From Pararhizobium sp. YC-54 (GTDB taxonomy: Bacteria; Pseudomonadota; Alphaproteobacteria; Rhizobiales; Rhizobiaceae), in assembly GCF_025847205.1 (NCBI RefSeq), contig NZ_JAOYTH010000005.1, positions 267,610-331,609 on the forward strand: a DNA stretch of 64,000 nt. Direction: 5' to 3'. The first letter of the stretch is position 1. Every line of letters starts with the position of its first letter. Position numbers and translations under genes: made by a program. The notes beneath the pieces are model-generated. The model worked only from the letters and a program-made list of their open reading frames with translations. It was not told where the DNA came from and searched no databases. Shown piece after piece: positions 19,371 through 27,172 of the stretch.

Positions 19371-20144
19371 ATGACGAAACCTGCCCAGGCGATTGCGGTT
19401 ACAAACCTCCACAAACGTTTCGGGCCGCTTGAAGTGCTCAAGGGCGTTTCACTGACCGCCAACGAAGGCGACGTCATCGCCATCATCGGCGGCAGCGGCT
19501 CCGGAAAATCGACGTTCCTGCGCTGTATCAACATGCTGGAACTGCCGACCTCCGGTTCGGTTACGGTGCATGGCGAAACGATCGCCATGAAAAAGGACGG
19601 TCACGGCGGCTTGATGCCTTCGGACCGCAAACAGGTGCAGCGCCTGCGCACCCAGCTCGGCATGGTGTTCCAGAGCTTCAATCTCTGGCAGCACATGACC
19701 ATTCTCCAGAATGTCATCGAAGTTCCGATCCATGTGCTCGGCAAGTCCAGGGACGAAGCCACCGCCACAGGCGAGGCACTTTTACGCCGCGTCGGCCTGT
19801 TCGAGAAACGCGATGCCTATCCGGCTTTTCTCTCCGGCGGCCAGCAGCAGCGCGCGGCGATTGCCCGGGCCCTGGCGATCCAGCCGCTGGTGATGCTGTT
19901 CGACGAGCCGACCTCGGCGCTCGATCCGCAGCTCGTCGGCGAAGTGCTGACCGTCATCGGTGACCTTGCCAAGGAGAAACGGACGATGATCCTCGTCACC
20001 CACGAGATGAAGTTTGCCCGCAACGTCGCCAACCATATCGTCTTCCTGGCCGACGGCGTCATCGACGAACAGGGATCGCCGGACGAGATTTTCGGCAATC
20101 CCAGGTCGGAGCGCCTGAAAAAGTTCATCAGCTCCATCCACTAA
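19371..20144 (+). CDS. Polar amino acid ABC transporter ATP-binding protein
   Basis: A 257-residue ATPase of the HisP/GlnQ type. Walker A is GGSGSGKST, the signature LSGGQQQR and Walker B LMLFDEPTSALDP. It energises import of a cationic or polar amino acid with the two permeases at 21172 and 21897 and the binding protein at 20180. It is divergent from the DDAH gene across a 209-bp promoter region and is the first gene of the transporter unit. Confidence 0.92.
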   Translation: MTKPAQAIAVTNLHKRFGPLEVLKGVSLTANEGDVIAIIGGSGSGKSTFLRCINMLELPTSGSVTVHGETIAMKKDGHGGLMPSDRKQVQRLRTQLGMVFQSFNLWQHMTILQNVIEVPIHVLGKSRDEATATGEALLRRVGLFEKRDAYPAFLSGGQQQRAAIARALAIQPLVMLFDEPTSALDPQLVGEVLTVIGDLAKEKRTMILVTHEMKFARNVANHIVFLADGVIDEQGSPDEIFGNPRSERLKKFISSIH

Positions 20145-20179
20145 ACTTAAAAACCACGAAAACAAAAAAGGGAAACAGC

Positions 20180-20962
20180 ATGCAAAAGACGCTCAAAACC
20201 ATCGCCCTGTCGCTCGCGCTCGGCATTGCCGCCGCCGGTGGCGCTTCTGCCGAACAGGTCAAGGTCGGTTTCGCCGCCGAGCCCTATCCGCCGTTCACCT
20301 CCCCGGATGCCTCGGGCAACTGGGAAGGCTGGGAAGTGGAATTCCAGAAGGCCATCTGCGCCGAAGCCAAGCTGGACTGCGTGATCACGCCCGTCGCCTG
20401 GGACGGCATCATTCCGGCGCTGACCTCGAAGAAGATCGACATGATCATCGGCTCGATGTCGATCACCGAAGAGCGCCTGAAGACCATCGATTTCTCCGAT
20501 AAATACTACAACACGCCGGCCGCCGTCATCGGCCCGAAGTCAGAGACTTTCGAACCGACACCGGAAGGCCTGAAAGGCAAGACGATCGGCGTTCAGGTCT
20601 CCACCATCCACCAGGAATATGCCAACAAGTATTTCGCAGAGAACGGCGTGACCGTGAAGGAATACCAGACGCAGGACGAGGCCAACAACGATCTCGCCGC
20701 CGGCCGTCTCGATGCCGTGCAGGCCGACGTGATCGCGCTCGACGCCTTCCTGAAGACCGACCAGGGCAAGGAATGCTGCGACCTGAAGGGCATGGTCAAG
20801 GATGACCCGGCAATCCTCGGCGCCGGCGCCGGTATCGGCATCCGCAAGGGCGAAGACGAGTTGAAGACCAAGCTGAACGCCGCCATCAAGGCGATCCGCG
20901 CCAACGGCACCTACGACACGTTCTCCAAGAAGTATTTCGATTTCAACATCTACGGCGAATGA
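20180..20962 (+). CDS. Periplasmic amino acid-binding protein of ABC transporter
   Basis: A 260-residue solute-binding protein of family 3 (Lys/Arg/Orn/His type). A signal peptide ends at about residue 24 (GGASA|EQ). The mature part opens VKVGFAAEPYPPFTSPD and has IIGSMSITEERLKTIDFSDKYY, the substrate-contact region. It delivers the ligand to the membrane permeases. Its 3' flank carries a RIME-like repeat before the permease genes, an unusual break in the unit. An arginine-like ligand is inferred from context. Confidence 0.92.
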   Translation: MQKTLKTIALSLALGIAAAGGASAEQVKVGFAAEPYPPFTSPDASGNWEGWEVEFQKAICAEAKLDCVITPVAWDGIIPALTSKKIDMIIGSMSITEERLKTIDFSDKYYNTPAAVIGPKSETFEPTPEGLKGKTIGVQVSTIHQEYANKYFAENGVTVKEYQTQDEANNDLAAGRLDAVQADVIALDAFLKTDQGKECCDLKGMVKDDPAILGAGAGIGIRKGEDELKTKLNAAIKAIRANGTYDTFSKKYFDFNIYGE

Positions 20963-20985
20963 TGAATTAGACGCCTGCGGAGGGT

Positions 20986-21136
20986 TCACCCCCCTCTGTC
21001 GGCGACGCCGACATCTCCCCCACAAGGGGGGAGATCGACCGCATCTATTGCGCCTCCCTTACGTTGATGTTGGTGAGGGAAAAGAATGATCTCCCCCCTT
21101 GTGGGGGAGATGTCACGCAGTGACAGAGGGGGGTGA
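20986..21136. repeat. RIME-like intergenic mosaic repeat
   Basis: Two long inverted arms, about 20987-21035 and 21089-21135, share CCCCCCTCTGTC / GACAGAGGGGGG ends and the CATCTCCCCCACAAGGGGG core. Between them is about 53 bp of unrelated sequence. This is the pattern of Rhizobium-type intergenic mosaic elements. It lies between the binding-protein gene and the first permease gene, so it sits inside a probable operon and may form strong RNA hairpins. Confidence 0.8.
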
Positions 21137-21171
21137 TGCGGCAAACGCAAAACCCCTGATAAAGAGGACCC

Positions 21172-21900
21172 ATGGCCGATCCTGTATCCTTGATAAACTG
21201 GAGCCTTCTGGCACTTGAACCGCCCGGCTGGGGTGGCGTGCTGTTGCGCGGCCTGATGAATTCAATCGAGATCGCCATCGGCGGATATGCCTTCGGCCTG
21301 CTGCTCGGCATCGGCGGCGCATGCGGCAAGCTCTATGGCGGTCCGATCACCCGCGACCTGATGGAATGCTATACGACGATCGTGCGCGCCGTGCCGGAAC
21401 TGGTGCTGATCCTGCTTCTCTATTATGCGGGCACCGATGCGCTCAACTCCGTTCTTGGCCTGATGGGAATCGGTGAGGTCGATATCAGCGGATTGGTCGC
21501 CGGTATCTTCGTCATCGGCGTCGTGCAGGGCGCCTATACGACCGAGGTGCTGCGCGGCGCGATCAAGGCCGTGCCCGCCGGCCAGATCGAGGCGGCGCGC
21601 GCCTACGGCATGTCGCCCACCAAGGTGATGACGCGGGTGACCCTGCCCGCCATGCTGCCCTACGCCATTCCCGGCCTTTCCAATCTCTGGCTGATCGCCA
21701 CCAAGGACACAGCCCTTCTCGCCGTCGTCGGCTTTTCCGAACTGACGCTCGTCACCCGCCAGGCCGCGGGATCGACCAAGTCCTATCTGCTGTTCTTCTG
21801 TGCGGCCGGCGCGCTCTACCTGATGTTGACGCTTGTCTCCGACGTCATCATCAAGATCATCGAGCGCCGGGCCCGGCGCGGCTTCGTGGAGCAGTCATGA
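21172..21900 (+). CDS. Amino acid ABC transporter permease (HisQ-type)
   Basis: A 242-residue inner-membrane permease of the polar amino acid importer family. The EAA-loop motif AARAYGMSPTKVMTRVTLPAM, which docks the ATPase, is visible, with TIVRAVPELVLILLLYYAG in the membrane part. It begins 36 bp after a RIME-like repeat and overlaps the next permease by 4 bp (21897-21900). With the HisM-type partner it forms the pore. Confidence 0.92.
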   Translation: MADPVSLINWSLLALEPPGWGGVLLRGLMNSIEIAIGGYAFGLLLGIGGACGKLYGGPITRDLMECYTTIVRAVPELVLILLLYYAGTDALNSVLGLMGIGEVDISGLVAGIFVIGVVQGAYTTEVLRGAIKAVPAGQIEAARAYGMSPTKVMTRVTLPAMLPYAIPGLSNLWLIATKDTALLAVVGFSELTLVTRQAAGSTKSYLLFFCAAGALYLMLTLVSDVIIKIIERRARRGFVEQS

Positions 21901-22736
21901 TCGAGACGACGCCGCCCGATGCTACCACCCATGCCATGGCATTCACGCCGGAAGATCTGCCGACGGTAGAAAGCTTCTTCAAGCCGCACCGCATCGTTCT
22001 GCTGGTCATCGCCGCCGGGCTCATCTTCTGCATCGCCTGGTTCATGCGCTGGGACTGGGTACCGCAATATCTGCCGCGGCTCGGCTACGGCATCGTAGTC
22101 ACGCTGACGATGATGTTCAGCACCGCGATCCTTGGTTTTCTTCTGGCCGTGCCGTTGGGGCTCGTGCAGGTCACCGGTCCCTGGCCGCTGAAGGCGCTGG
22201 CAAAAGGCTTCTGCACGGTCATTCGCGGCACGCCGCTCCTGCTGCAGCTCTGGCTTCTTTACTACGGGCTCGGCTCGCTGTTTCCGCAGTTTCCGGCGAT
22301 CCGCCAGTCCTTCCTCTGGCCCTACCTGCGCGAATCCTGGCCCTATGGCGTCGCCGCGCTGACCATTTCGTTCGCTGCCTATGAGGGTGAAGTGATGCGC
22401 GGCGCCTTTGCCGGGGTGCCGGCTGGCGAAATCGAGGCCGCGCGCGCCTATGGCATGAGCCGCTGGACGCTGTTTCGCCGCATCTGGCTGCCGCGCGCCA
22501 TTCACCGGGCACTGCCGACGCTGAACGGTGAAACCGTGCTGCAGCTGAAGGCGACGCCGCTGGTTGCCACCATCACCGTCATCGACGTCTATGCCGTCAT
22601 CTCCAAGGTGCGGCAGGATACCTACATCACCTACGAGCCGCTTCTGCTGCTTGCGCTGATCTACATGTGCCTGACAGGAATTCTTGTCTTCGCTTTCCGC
22701 TATCTTGAAAATCGCATACCAACCCGTGGTGCCTGA
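21897..22736 (+). CDS. Amino acid ABC transporter permease (HisM-type)
   Basis: A 279-residue permease with a longer N-terminal extension before the first membrane helix (IVLLVIAAGLIFCIAWFMRW). The EAA-loop reads ARAYGMSRWTLFRRIWLPRA and VIRGTPLLLQLWLLYYG is typical of this family. It is translationally coupled to the HisQ-type gene (ATGA) and is followed after one base by the M20 hydrolase gene, so all are probably one transcript. Confidence 0.92.
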   Translation: MIETTPPDATTHAMAFTPEDLPTVESFFKPHRIVLLVIAAGLIFCIAWFMRWDWVPQYLPRLGYGIVVTLTMMFSTAILGFLLAVPLGLVQVTGPWPLKALAKGFCTVIRGTPLLLQLWLLYYGLGSLFPQFPAIRQSFLWPYLRESWPYGVAALTISFAAYEGEVMRGAFAGVPAGEIEAARAYGMSRWTLFRRIWLPRAIHRALPTLNGETVLQLKATPLVATITVIDVYAVISKVRQDTYITYEPLLLLALIYMCLTGILVFAFRYLENRIPTRGA

Positions 22737-22737
22737 C

Positions 22738-23907
22738 ATGACCTTGAACGTGAACCTGACCAACTCCATGCCGGAACTGGTCGCTATCCGCCGTGACCTG
22801 CATGCCCATCCGGAACTGGGGCTCGAAGAGGTCCGCACCTCGAACTTCGTCGCCACCTGCCTTGAAGGCCTCGGCTATACCGTCACGCGCGGCCTGGCAA
22901 AGACCGGCCTCGTCGCCACGTTGAAAAACGGCACCAGCAACCGCTCGATCGGTATCCGCGCCGACATGGACGCACTGCCGATCTTCGAGGAAACCGGTCT
23001 CGACTATGCGTCCAAGACCCCCGGCCTGATGCATGCCTGCGGCCATGACGGCCACACGACAATGCTTCTGGGCGCTGCCCGCGCGCTGGCCGAGCGCAAG
23101 AATTTCGATGGCACCGTGCATCTCATCTTCCAGCCGGCGGAAGAGAATTTCGGCGGCGCCAAGATCATGATGGATGAGGGCCTGTTCGACAAATTCCCCT
23201 GCGATGCCGTGTTTGCGCTCCACAACGAGCCTGGCCTGCCCTTCGGCCAGTTCGCCTTGAGGGAAGGCCCGATCATGGCCGCCGTCGACGAGGCAAAAAT
23301 CACCGTTCACGGCCTTGGTGGCCACGGTGCCGAGCCACAGGAAACGGCAGACCCGATCGTCTGCGGCGCCTCGATCGTCATGGCGCTGCAATCGATCGTC
23401 TCCCGCAACATCCATCCGATGGACCCGACCGTCGTCACCGTCGGCTCGTTCCACAGCGGCTCGGCCAGCAACATCATTCCCGAACGCGCCGAAATCGTCG
23501 TCGGCATCCGCTCATTCGATCCGAAGGTGCGCGACGAACTGGAACGCCGCATCCGGCTGATCGCCGAAAACCAGGCGGCAAGCTATGGCATGACGGCAAC
23601 CATCGATTATCACCGCAGCTACGACGCGACGATTAACCACAAGGCAGAGACCGATTTCGTCCGCGATCTCGCCGTGCGCTTTGCCGGTCCCGGCAAGGTC
23701 GTCGATCTCGAACGCCCGTTCATGGGCAGCGAGGACTTCGCCTATATGCTGAAAGACAGGCCAGGGACTTATTTCTTCCTTGGCTCCAGCGTGACCGGCA
23801 ACGAAAAATCGCTCCACCACCCCGGCTACAATTTCAACGACGACCTGCTGCCGATCGGCGCGGCCTTCTGGACCGAGCTGGCGGAAGCCTATCTTTCCCG
23901 GGCGTAA
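22738..23907 (+). CDS. M20 family metallo-amidohydrolase
   Basis: A 389-residue dinuclear-metal hydrolase of the hippurate hydrolase/aminoacylase type. Metal-binding motifs are HACGHDGHT and FQPAEENFGG, with GIRADMDALPI near the N-terminus and FMGSEDFAYML near the C-terminus. The frame stays open to 22684, but ATG 22738 directly follows the permease stop. Location in the transport unit suggests it deacylates or decarbamoylates an imported arginine derivative. The real substrate cannot be read from sequence. Confidence 0.88.
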   Translation: MTLNVNLTNSMPELVAIRRDLHAHPELGLEEVRTSNFVATCLEGLGYTVTRGLAKTGLVATLKNGTSNRSIGIRADMDALPIFEETGLDYASKTPGLMHACGHDGHTTMLLGAARALAERKNFDGTVHLIFQPAEENFGGAKIMMDEGLFDKFPCDAVFALHNEPGLPFGQFALREGPIMAAVDEAKITVHGLGGHGAEPQETADPIVCGASIVMALQSIVSRNIHPMDPTVVTVGSFHSGSASNIIPERAEIVVGIRSFDPKVRDELERRIRLIAENQAASYGMTATIDYHRSYDATINHKAETDFVRDLAVRFAGPGKVVDLERPFMGSEDFAYMLKDRPGTYFFLGSSVTGNEKSLHHPGYNFNDDLLPIGAAFWTELAEAYLSRA

Positions 23908-23926
23908 CAGTCTCCAAAACGAAAAG

Positions 23927-23952
23927 GCCGCAGGAAGGGACATTCCTGCGGC
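23927..23952. terminator. Perfect 10-bp hairpin after the M20 gene
   Basis: GCCGCAGGAA, a 6-base loop, TTCCTGCGGC, starting 20 bp after the M20 stop. There is no T-run on the plus strand. On the minus strand the stem is followed by CCTTTTCGTTTT, so it would work best as a terminator for leftward transcripts. Probably bidirectional in effect. Confidence 0.5.
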
Positions 23953-24049
23953 AAGTCGGGACAGTTCAGGCAAAGTCTATCGCGAAAGCGATCAGTCAAA
24001 TAATCGGGCCTGCACGCGGCGGCAAAGCTTTGACCGGCGGTGCAGCCCA

Positions 24050-24235
24050 TCAGGATCGAAGCCTGACAAAGATACGGTTGTCATCGTGCAACAGGACCGT
24101 TTGGCAGGTTTCGTTCTTCGATAAACGGACAATAGCCGGCAGGGTTTGCAGGCCGCTTAAGCCAATCGTTAAAATTTTACGGATGTCGCATTTCAGGACG
24201 ATCCGATCGAGGTCATCCCATACCTTGATGAAATG
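24050..24235 (-). pseudogene. Possible gene remnant without a start codon
   Basis: In the otherwise gene-free 23908-24451 stretch, the minus strand has a 61-codon open frame that reads like protein (RIVLKCDIRKILTIGLSGLQ, then TVLLHDDNRIFVRLRS) but has no ATG, GTG or TTG. A stop lies directly upstream. It could be a decayed gene end or chance. It would be followed by the hairpin at 23927-23952 on its own strand. No family is recognised. Confidence 0.25.
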
Positions 24236-24293
24236 TCAGGGGGCTTCGACCGGCCGGATGCAACTATGCCGCAGGTGGACGATTGTCGCAGTG

Positions 24294-24348
24294 TGACATC
24301 ATGGTTGCAACGATGTCATTGACCTTTCGCGCCATTGGCTCAGATTAT
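24294..24348 (+). promoter_or_regulatory. cydA promoter region with inverted repeat
   Basis: A perfect 7-bp inverted repeat, TGACATC (24294-24300) and GATGTCA (24312-24318) with an 11-bp spacer, directly abuts a plausible -35 TTGACC (24319-24324) and -10 GATTAT (24343-24348) with an 18-bp spacer. It lies about 100-150 bases before the cydA start. An oxygen or redox regulator is a reasonable guess; no exact FNR box is seen. Confidence 0.4.
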
Positions 24349-24451
24349 GGCCCAAGGGTTCGGCGCCGCGCTCACCCGCCATGGCCGGGGACAGGCTGCG
24401 GCAGGCGGAGAGGCCAGGAGACGGCGATCGAACCTTCGAAAGGATTGTGCC

Positions 24452-25867
24452 GTGTTCGAGAGTTTTGACGCGACGTTGCTCGCTCGCATCCAGTTTGCCT
24501 TCACCGTATCGTTTCACATCATCTTCCCGGCCTTCTCCATCGGGCTTGCGAGTTTTCTCGCCGTGCTCGAGGCGCTCTGGCTGTGGAAGAAGGATCAGGT
24601 CTACATGGACCTGTTCAACTTCTGGAAGACGATCTTCGCCGTTGCCTTCGGCATGGGCGTGGTTTCGGGCATCGTCATGTCGTACCAGTTCGGCACCAAC
24701 TGGAGCGTCTTTTCCGACAAGGCCGGCCCCGTCATCGGGCCGCTGATGGGCTATGAGGTGCTGACAGCCTTCTTCCTTGAGGCCGGCTTCCTTGGCGTCA
24801 TGCTGTTCGGCCTGCACCGCGTCGGCCCGAAGCTGCATTTCCTCGCCACCTTCATGGTCGCTTTCGGCACGCTGATCTCGGCCACCTGGATTCTGGCGGT
24901 GAATTCCTGGATGCAGACGCCCGCCGGCTTCGGCATGAACGAGGCGGGGCAATACATTCCGCTCGACTGGTGGAAGGTGGTCTTCAATCCATCTTTCCCG
25001 TACCGACTCGTCCACATGGTGCTTGCCGCCTATCTCACCACGGCCTTCGTGGTCGGCGCCGTTGGCGCATGGCACCTCCTGAAAAACACTGCACCCCGGC
25101 GCTCGCGCACCATGTTCTCGATGGCGATGTGGATGGCGACGATCGTCGCGCCGATCCAGATCATGGCCGGCGATTTCCATGGCCTCAACACGCTGGAACA
25201 CCAGCCGGTCAAGATCATGGCGATGGAAGGCCACTTCGACAGCCATCCGGACGGTGCACCGCTGATCCTGTTCGGCATTCCCAACACGGCGGAAAAGCGC
25301 ATCGACTATGCGATCGAAGTCCCGAAATTCTCCAGCCTGATCCTCAAACATGACCTCAACGCGCCGCTTGCAGGCCTCGATACCATTCCCGACAACCTCG
25401 AGCCGCCCGTCGCCGTGGTTTTCTGGTCCTTCCGTGTCATGGTCGGCATCGGTTTCGCCATGCTCGGCATCGGCCTGTGGAGCCTGTGGTGCCGGCTCAG
25501 GGGCACGCTCGACAGCAGCGACTGGCTGCACCGGGCGGCCGTCCTGATGGGGCCTGCCGGTTTCGTCGCCGTGCTCGCCGGCTGGATCACCACCGAGGTC
25601 GGCCGCCAGCCCTATACGATCTACGGCGAACTCCTGACCGCCAACTCGATCTCGCCGATTGCAGCGCCTGCCGTCGCCGCCTCGCTGATCGCCTTCATCG
25701 TCGTCTATTTCTTCGTCTTCGGTGCCGGTACCTTCTACATCCTGCGGCTGATGAAACGCCTGCCGCGCGATCCGATGCCCGATCTCGGCGACGGACCGAT
25801 CAGAACATCGGGCATCATGCCCGGCCCAGCCGCGGGTGTACATGGGAGCGCACATCATGGCCATTGA
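24452..25867 (+). CDS. cydA: Cytochrome bd-type quinol oxidase subunit I (cyanide-insensitive type)
   Basis: A 471-residue heme-bearing subunit of the bd-type terminal oxidase in the inner membrane; it oxidises quinol and reduces O2 with high affinity. The N-terminus FESFDATLLARIQFAFTVSF is followed by the heme-ligand His22 (SFHIIFPAF). The GRQPYTIYGEL motif and the short Q-loop suit the CioA subgroup rather than the long E. coli type. GTG 24452 is chosen: AAAGGA lies 8 bases upstream, while the open frame further upstream has no such support. It overlaps cydB by 11 bp. Confidence 0.93.
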   Translation: MFESFDATLLARIQFAFTVSFHIIFPAFSIGLASFLAVLEALWLWKKDQVYMDLFNFWKTIFAVAFGMGVVSGIVMSYQFGTNWSVFSDKAGPVIGPLMGYEVLTAFFLEAGFLGVMLFGLHRVGPKLHFLATFMVAFGTLISATWILAVNSWMQTPAGFGMNEAGQYIPLDWWKVVFNPSFPYRLVHMVLAAYLTTAFVVGAVGAWHLLKNTAPRRSRTMFSMAMWMATIVAPIQIMAGDFHGLNTLEHQPVKIMAMEGHFDSHPDGAPLILFGIPNTAEKRIDYAIEVPKFSSLILKHDLNAPLAGLDTIPDNLEPPVAVVFWSFRVMVGIGFAMLGIGLWSLWCRLRGTLDSSDWLHRAAVLMGPAGFVAVLAGWITTEVGRQPYTIYGELLTANSISPIAAPAVAASLIAFIVVYFFVFGAGTFYILRLMKRLPRDPMPDLGDGPIRTSGIMPGPAAGVHGSAHHGH

Positions 25868-26861
25868 TCTTCCCTTCGTCTGGGCCGCCATCATCGCCTT
25901 TGCGGTGCTCGCATATGTCATCCTCGACGGTTTCGATCTCGGCATCGGCATCCTCTTCCCGTTCTTTCCGGAAAAACGCGACCGCGACGTAATGATGAAT
26001 TCCGTCGCCCCGGTCTGGGACGGCAACGAGACCTGGCTGGTGCTCGGCGGCGGCGGTCTGCTGGCGGTCTTTCCGCTGGCCTACTCGGTCATCCTGTCTG
26101 CCCTCTACGCACCGATCATCGCCATGGTGCTGGGCCTGGTCTTCCGCGGCGTTGCGTTCGAATACCGCTGGCGCACCAGGCGCGGCGAGTTCCTGTGGAA
26201 CTGGGCCTTTGCCGGCGGCTCGATGGTCGCTGCATTCGCGCAAGGCATAGCACTCGGCGCCCTCGTCCAGGGTATCCCGGTGGCCAACCGTGCCTATGCC
26301 GGGGCATGGTGGGATTGGCTGACGCCGTTTTCCATCGCCACCGGCTTTGCCATCCTGATCGGCTATGCGCTTCTCGGCTCGACCTGGCTTATCATGAAGA
26401 CCACTGGCGAACTGGCCGAAAGAGCCCGCGGAATCGCCTTGCGCACCTGTTTTGCCACCATCGCCGCCATGGGCGTCGTCAGCCTGTGGACCCCGTTCCT
26501 CAGGCCGCAATATCTGGAGCGCTGGTTCAGCTGGCCAACCGCTGTCTTCAGCATCATCGTACCGGTTCTGGTACTCGGCTGCTTTGCGCTGCTGCTGACC
26601 GGCATCCGCGGCAAGCGCGATACCCAGCCATTTCTGGCGGCACTCGGCCTGTTCATCCTTGGCTTTGCCGGCATCGGCATCAGCTTCTATCCCTATATGG
26701 TGCCGCCAACGGTAACGATCTGGGATGCGGCAGCGCCGGATTCGAGCCTTGCCTTCCTGTTGTGGGGGGCTGCCTTCCTCGTGCCGGTCATCCTGATCTA
26801 CACCGGTTACGCCTATTGGGTCTTCCGCGGAAAGATGGATCCCGAGGAGGGCTATCACTGA
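25857..26861 (+). CDS. cydB: Cytochrome bd-type quinol oxidase subunit II
   Basis: A 334-residue membrane partner of CydA. The opening FVWAAIIAFAVLAYVILDGF DLGIG segment and NSVAPVWDGNETWLVLGGG are diagnostic for CydB/CioB. GGGAG eight bases before ATG 25857 sets the start, inside the end of cydA. Its stop shares a base with the start of the DUF2474 gene (TGATG), so all three subunits are translated together. cydDC assembly genes are not adjacent. Confidence 0.93.
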   Translation: MAIDLPFVWAAIIAFAVLAYVILDGFDLGIGILFPFFPEKRDRDVMMNSVAPVWDGNETWLVLGGGGLLAVFPLAYSVILSALYAPIIAMVLGLVFRGVAFEYRWRTRRGEFLWNWAFAGGSMVAAFAQGIALGALVQGIPVANRAYAGAWWDWLTPFSIATGFAILIGYALLGSTWLIMKTTGELAERARGIALRTCFATIAAMGVVSLWTPFLRPQYLERWFSWPTAVFSIIVPVLVLGCFALLLTGIRGKRDTQPFLAALGLFILGFAGIGISFYPYMVPPTVTIWDAAAPDSSLAFLLWGAAFLVPVILIYTGYAYWVFRGKMDPEEGYH

Positions 26862-26977
26862 TGACGACGGAAAACAGCCTGCCCAAGAAGCTCCTCTGGT
26901 TCGCCGGCCTCTGGTTGCTGGGCGTGCTTGCGGTGACGATCGTCGGCTTTGCCATCAAACTCTCGCTTGGGGCGTAG
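26861..26977 (+). CDS. DUF2474 small membrane subunit of bd oxidase
   Basis: A 38-residue single-span protein. It starts MTTENSLPKKLLWFAGLWLL and continues through a hydrophobic helix to a KLSLGA end. Small proteins of this type follow cioAB/cydAB in many proteobacteria and resemble CydX in size and topology, where they stabilise the oxidase. The ATG overlaps the cydB stop by one base, good evidence for a real gene despite its length. Confidence 0.85.
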   Translation: MTTENSLPKKLLWFAGLWLLGVLAVTIVGFAIKLSLGA

Positions 26978-27030
26978 AGCGCGCATGCAAAGCCTCGCTC
27001 CAGTTTCCTGCGCTACGTTCGAAACACATG

Positions 27031-27101
27031 TCAGCAGGCAATGGCTTCCGCTAAGAGACAGGACCGCACCCTCCTCTGCGCAGAAGGCACTTGCCTGCTG
27101 A
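27031..27101. repeat. Inverted repeat upstream of the glycan genes
   Basis: TCAGCAGGCAA (27031-27041) and TTGCCTGCTGA (27091-27101) are perfect 11-bp complements separated by 49 bases, in the 195-bp gap between the oxidase genes and the first glycan gene. It could be a long-loop hairpin ending the oxidase mRNA, a 5' leader structure or a degenerate mosaic repeat. Confidence 0.4.
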
Positions 27102-27172
27102 TGTGACCAGCTTCCGAAATCGTCGCTCGCGGTGGCGGCTCGGCAGCGACCGCGACACGCACGAGGCAAGCC

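Noticed and set aside
24299..26026. 575-codon minus-strand frame
   Set aside because: Antisense to cydA; no motif and no ribosome site.
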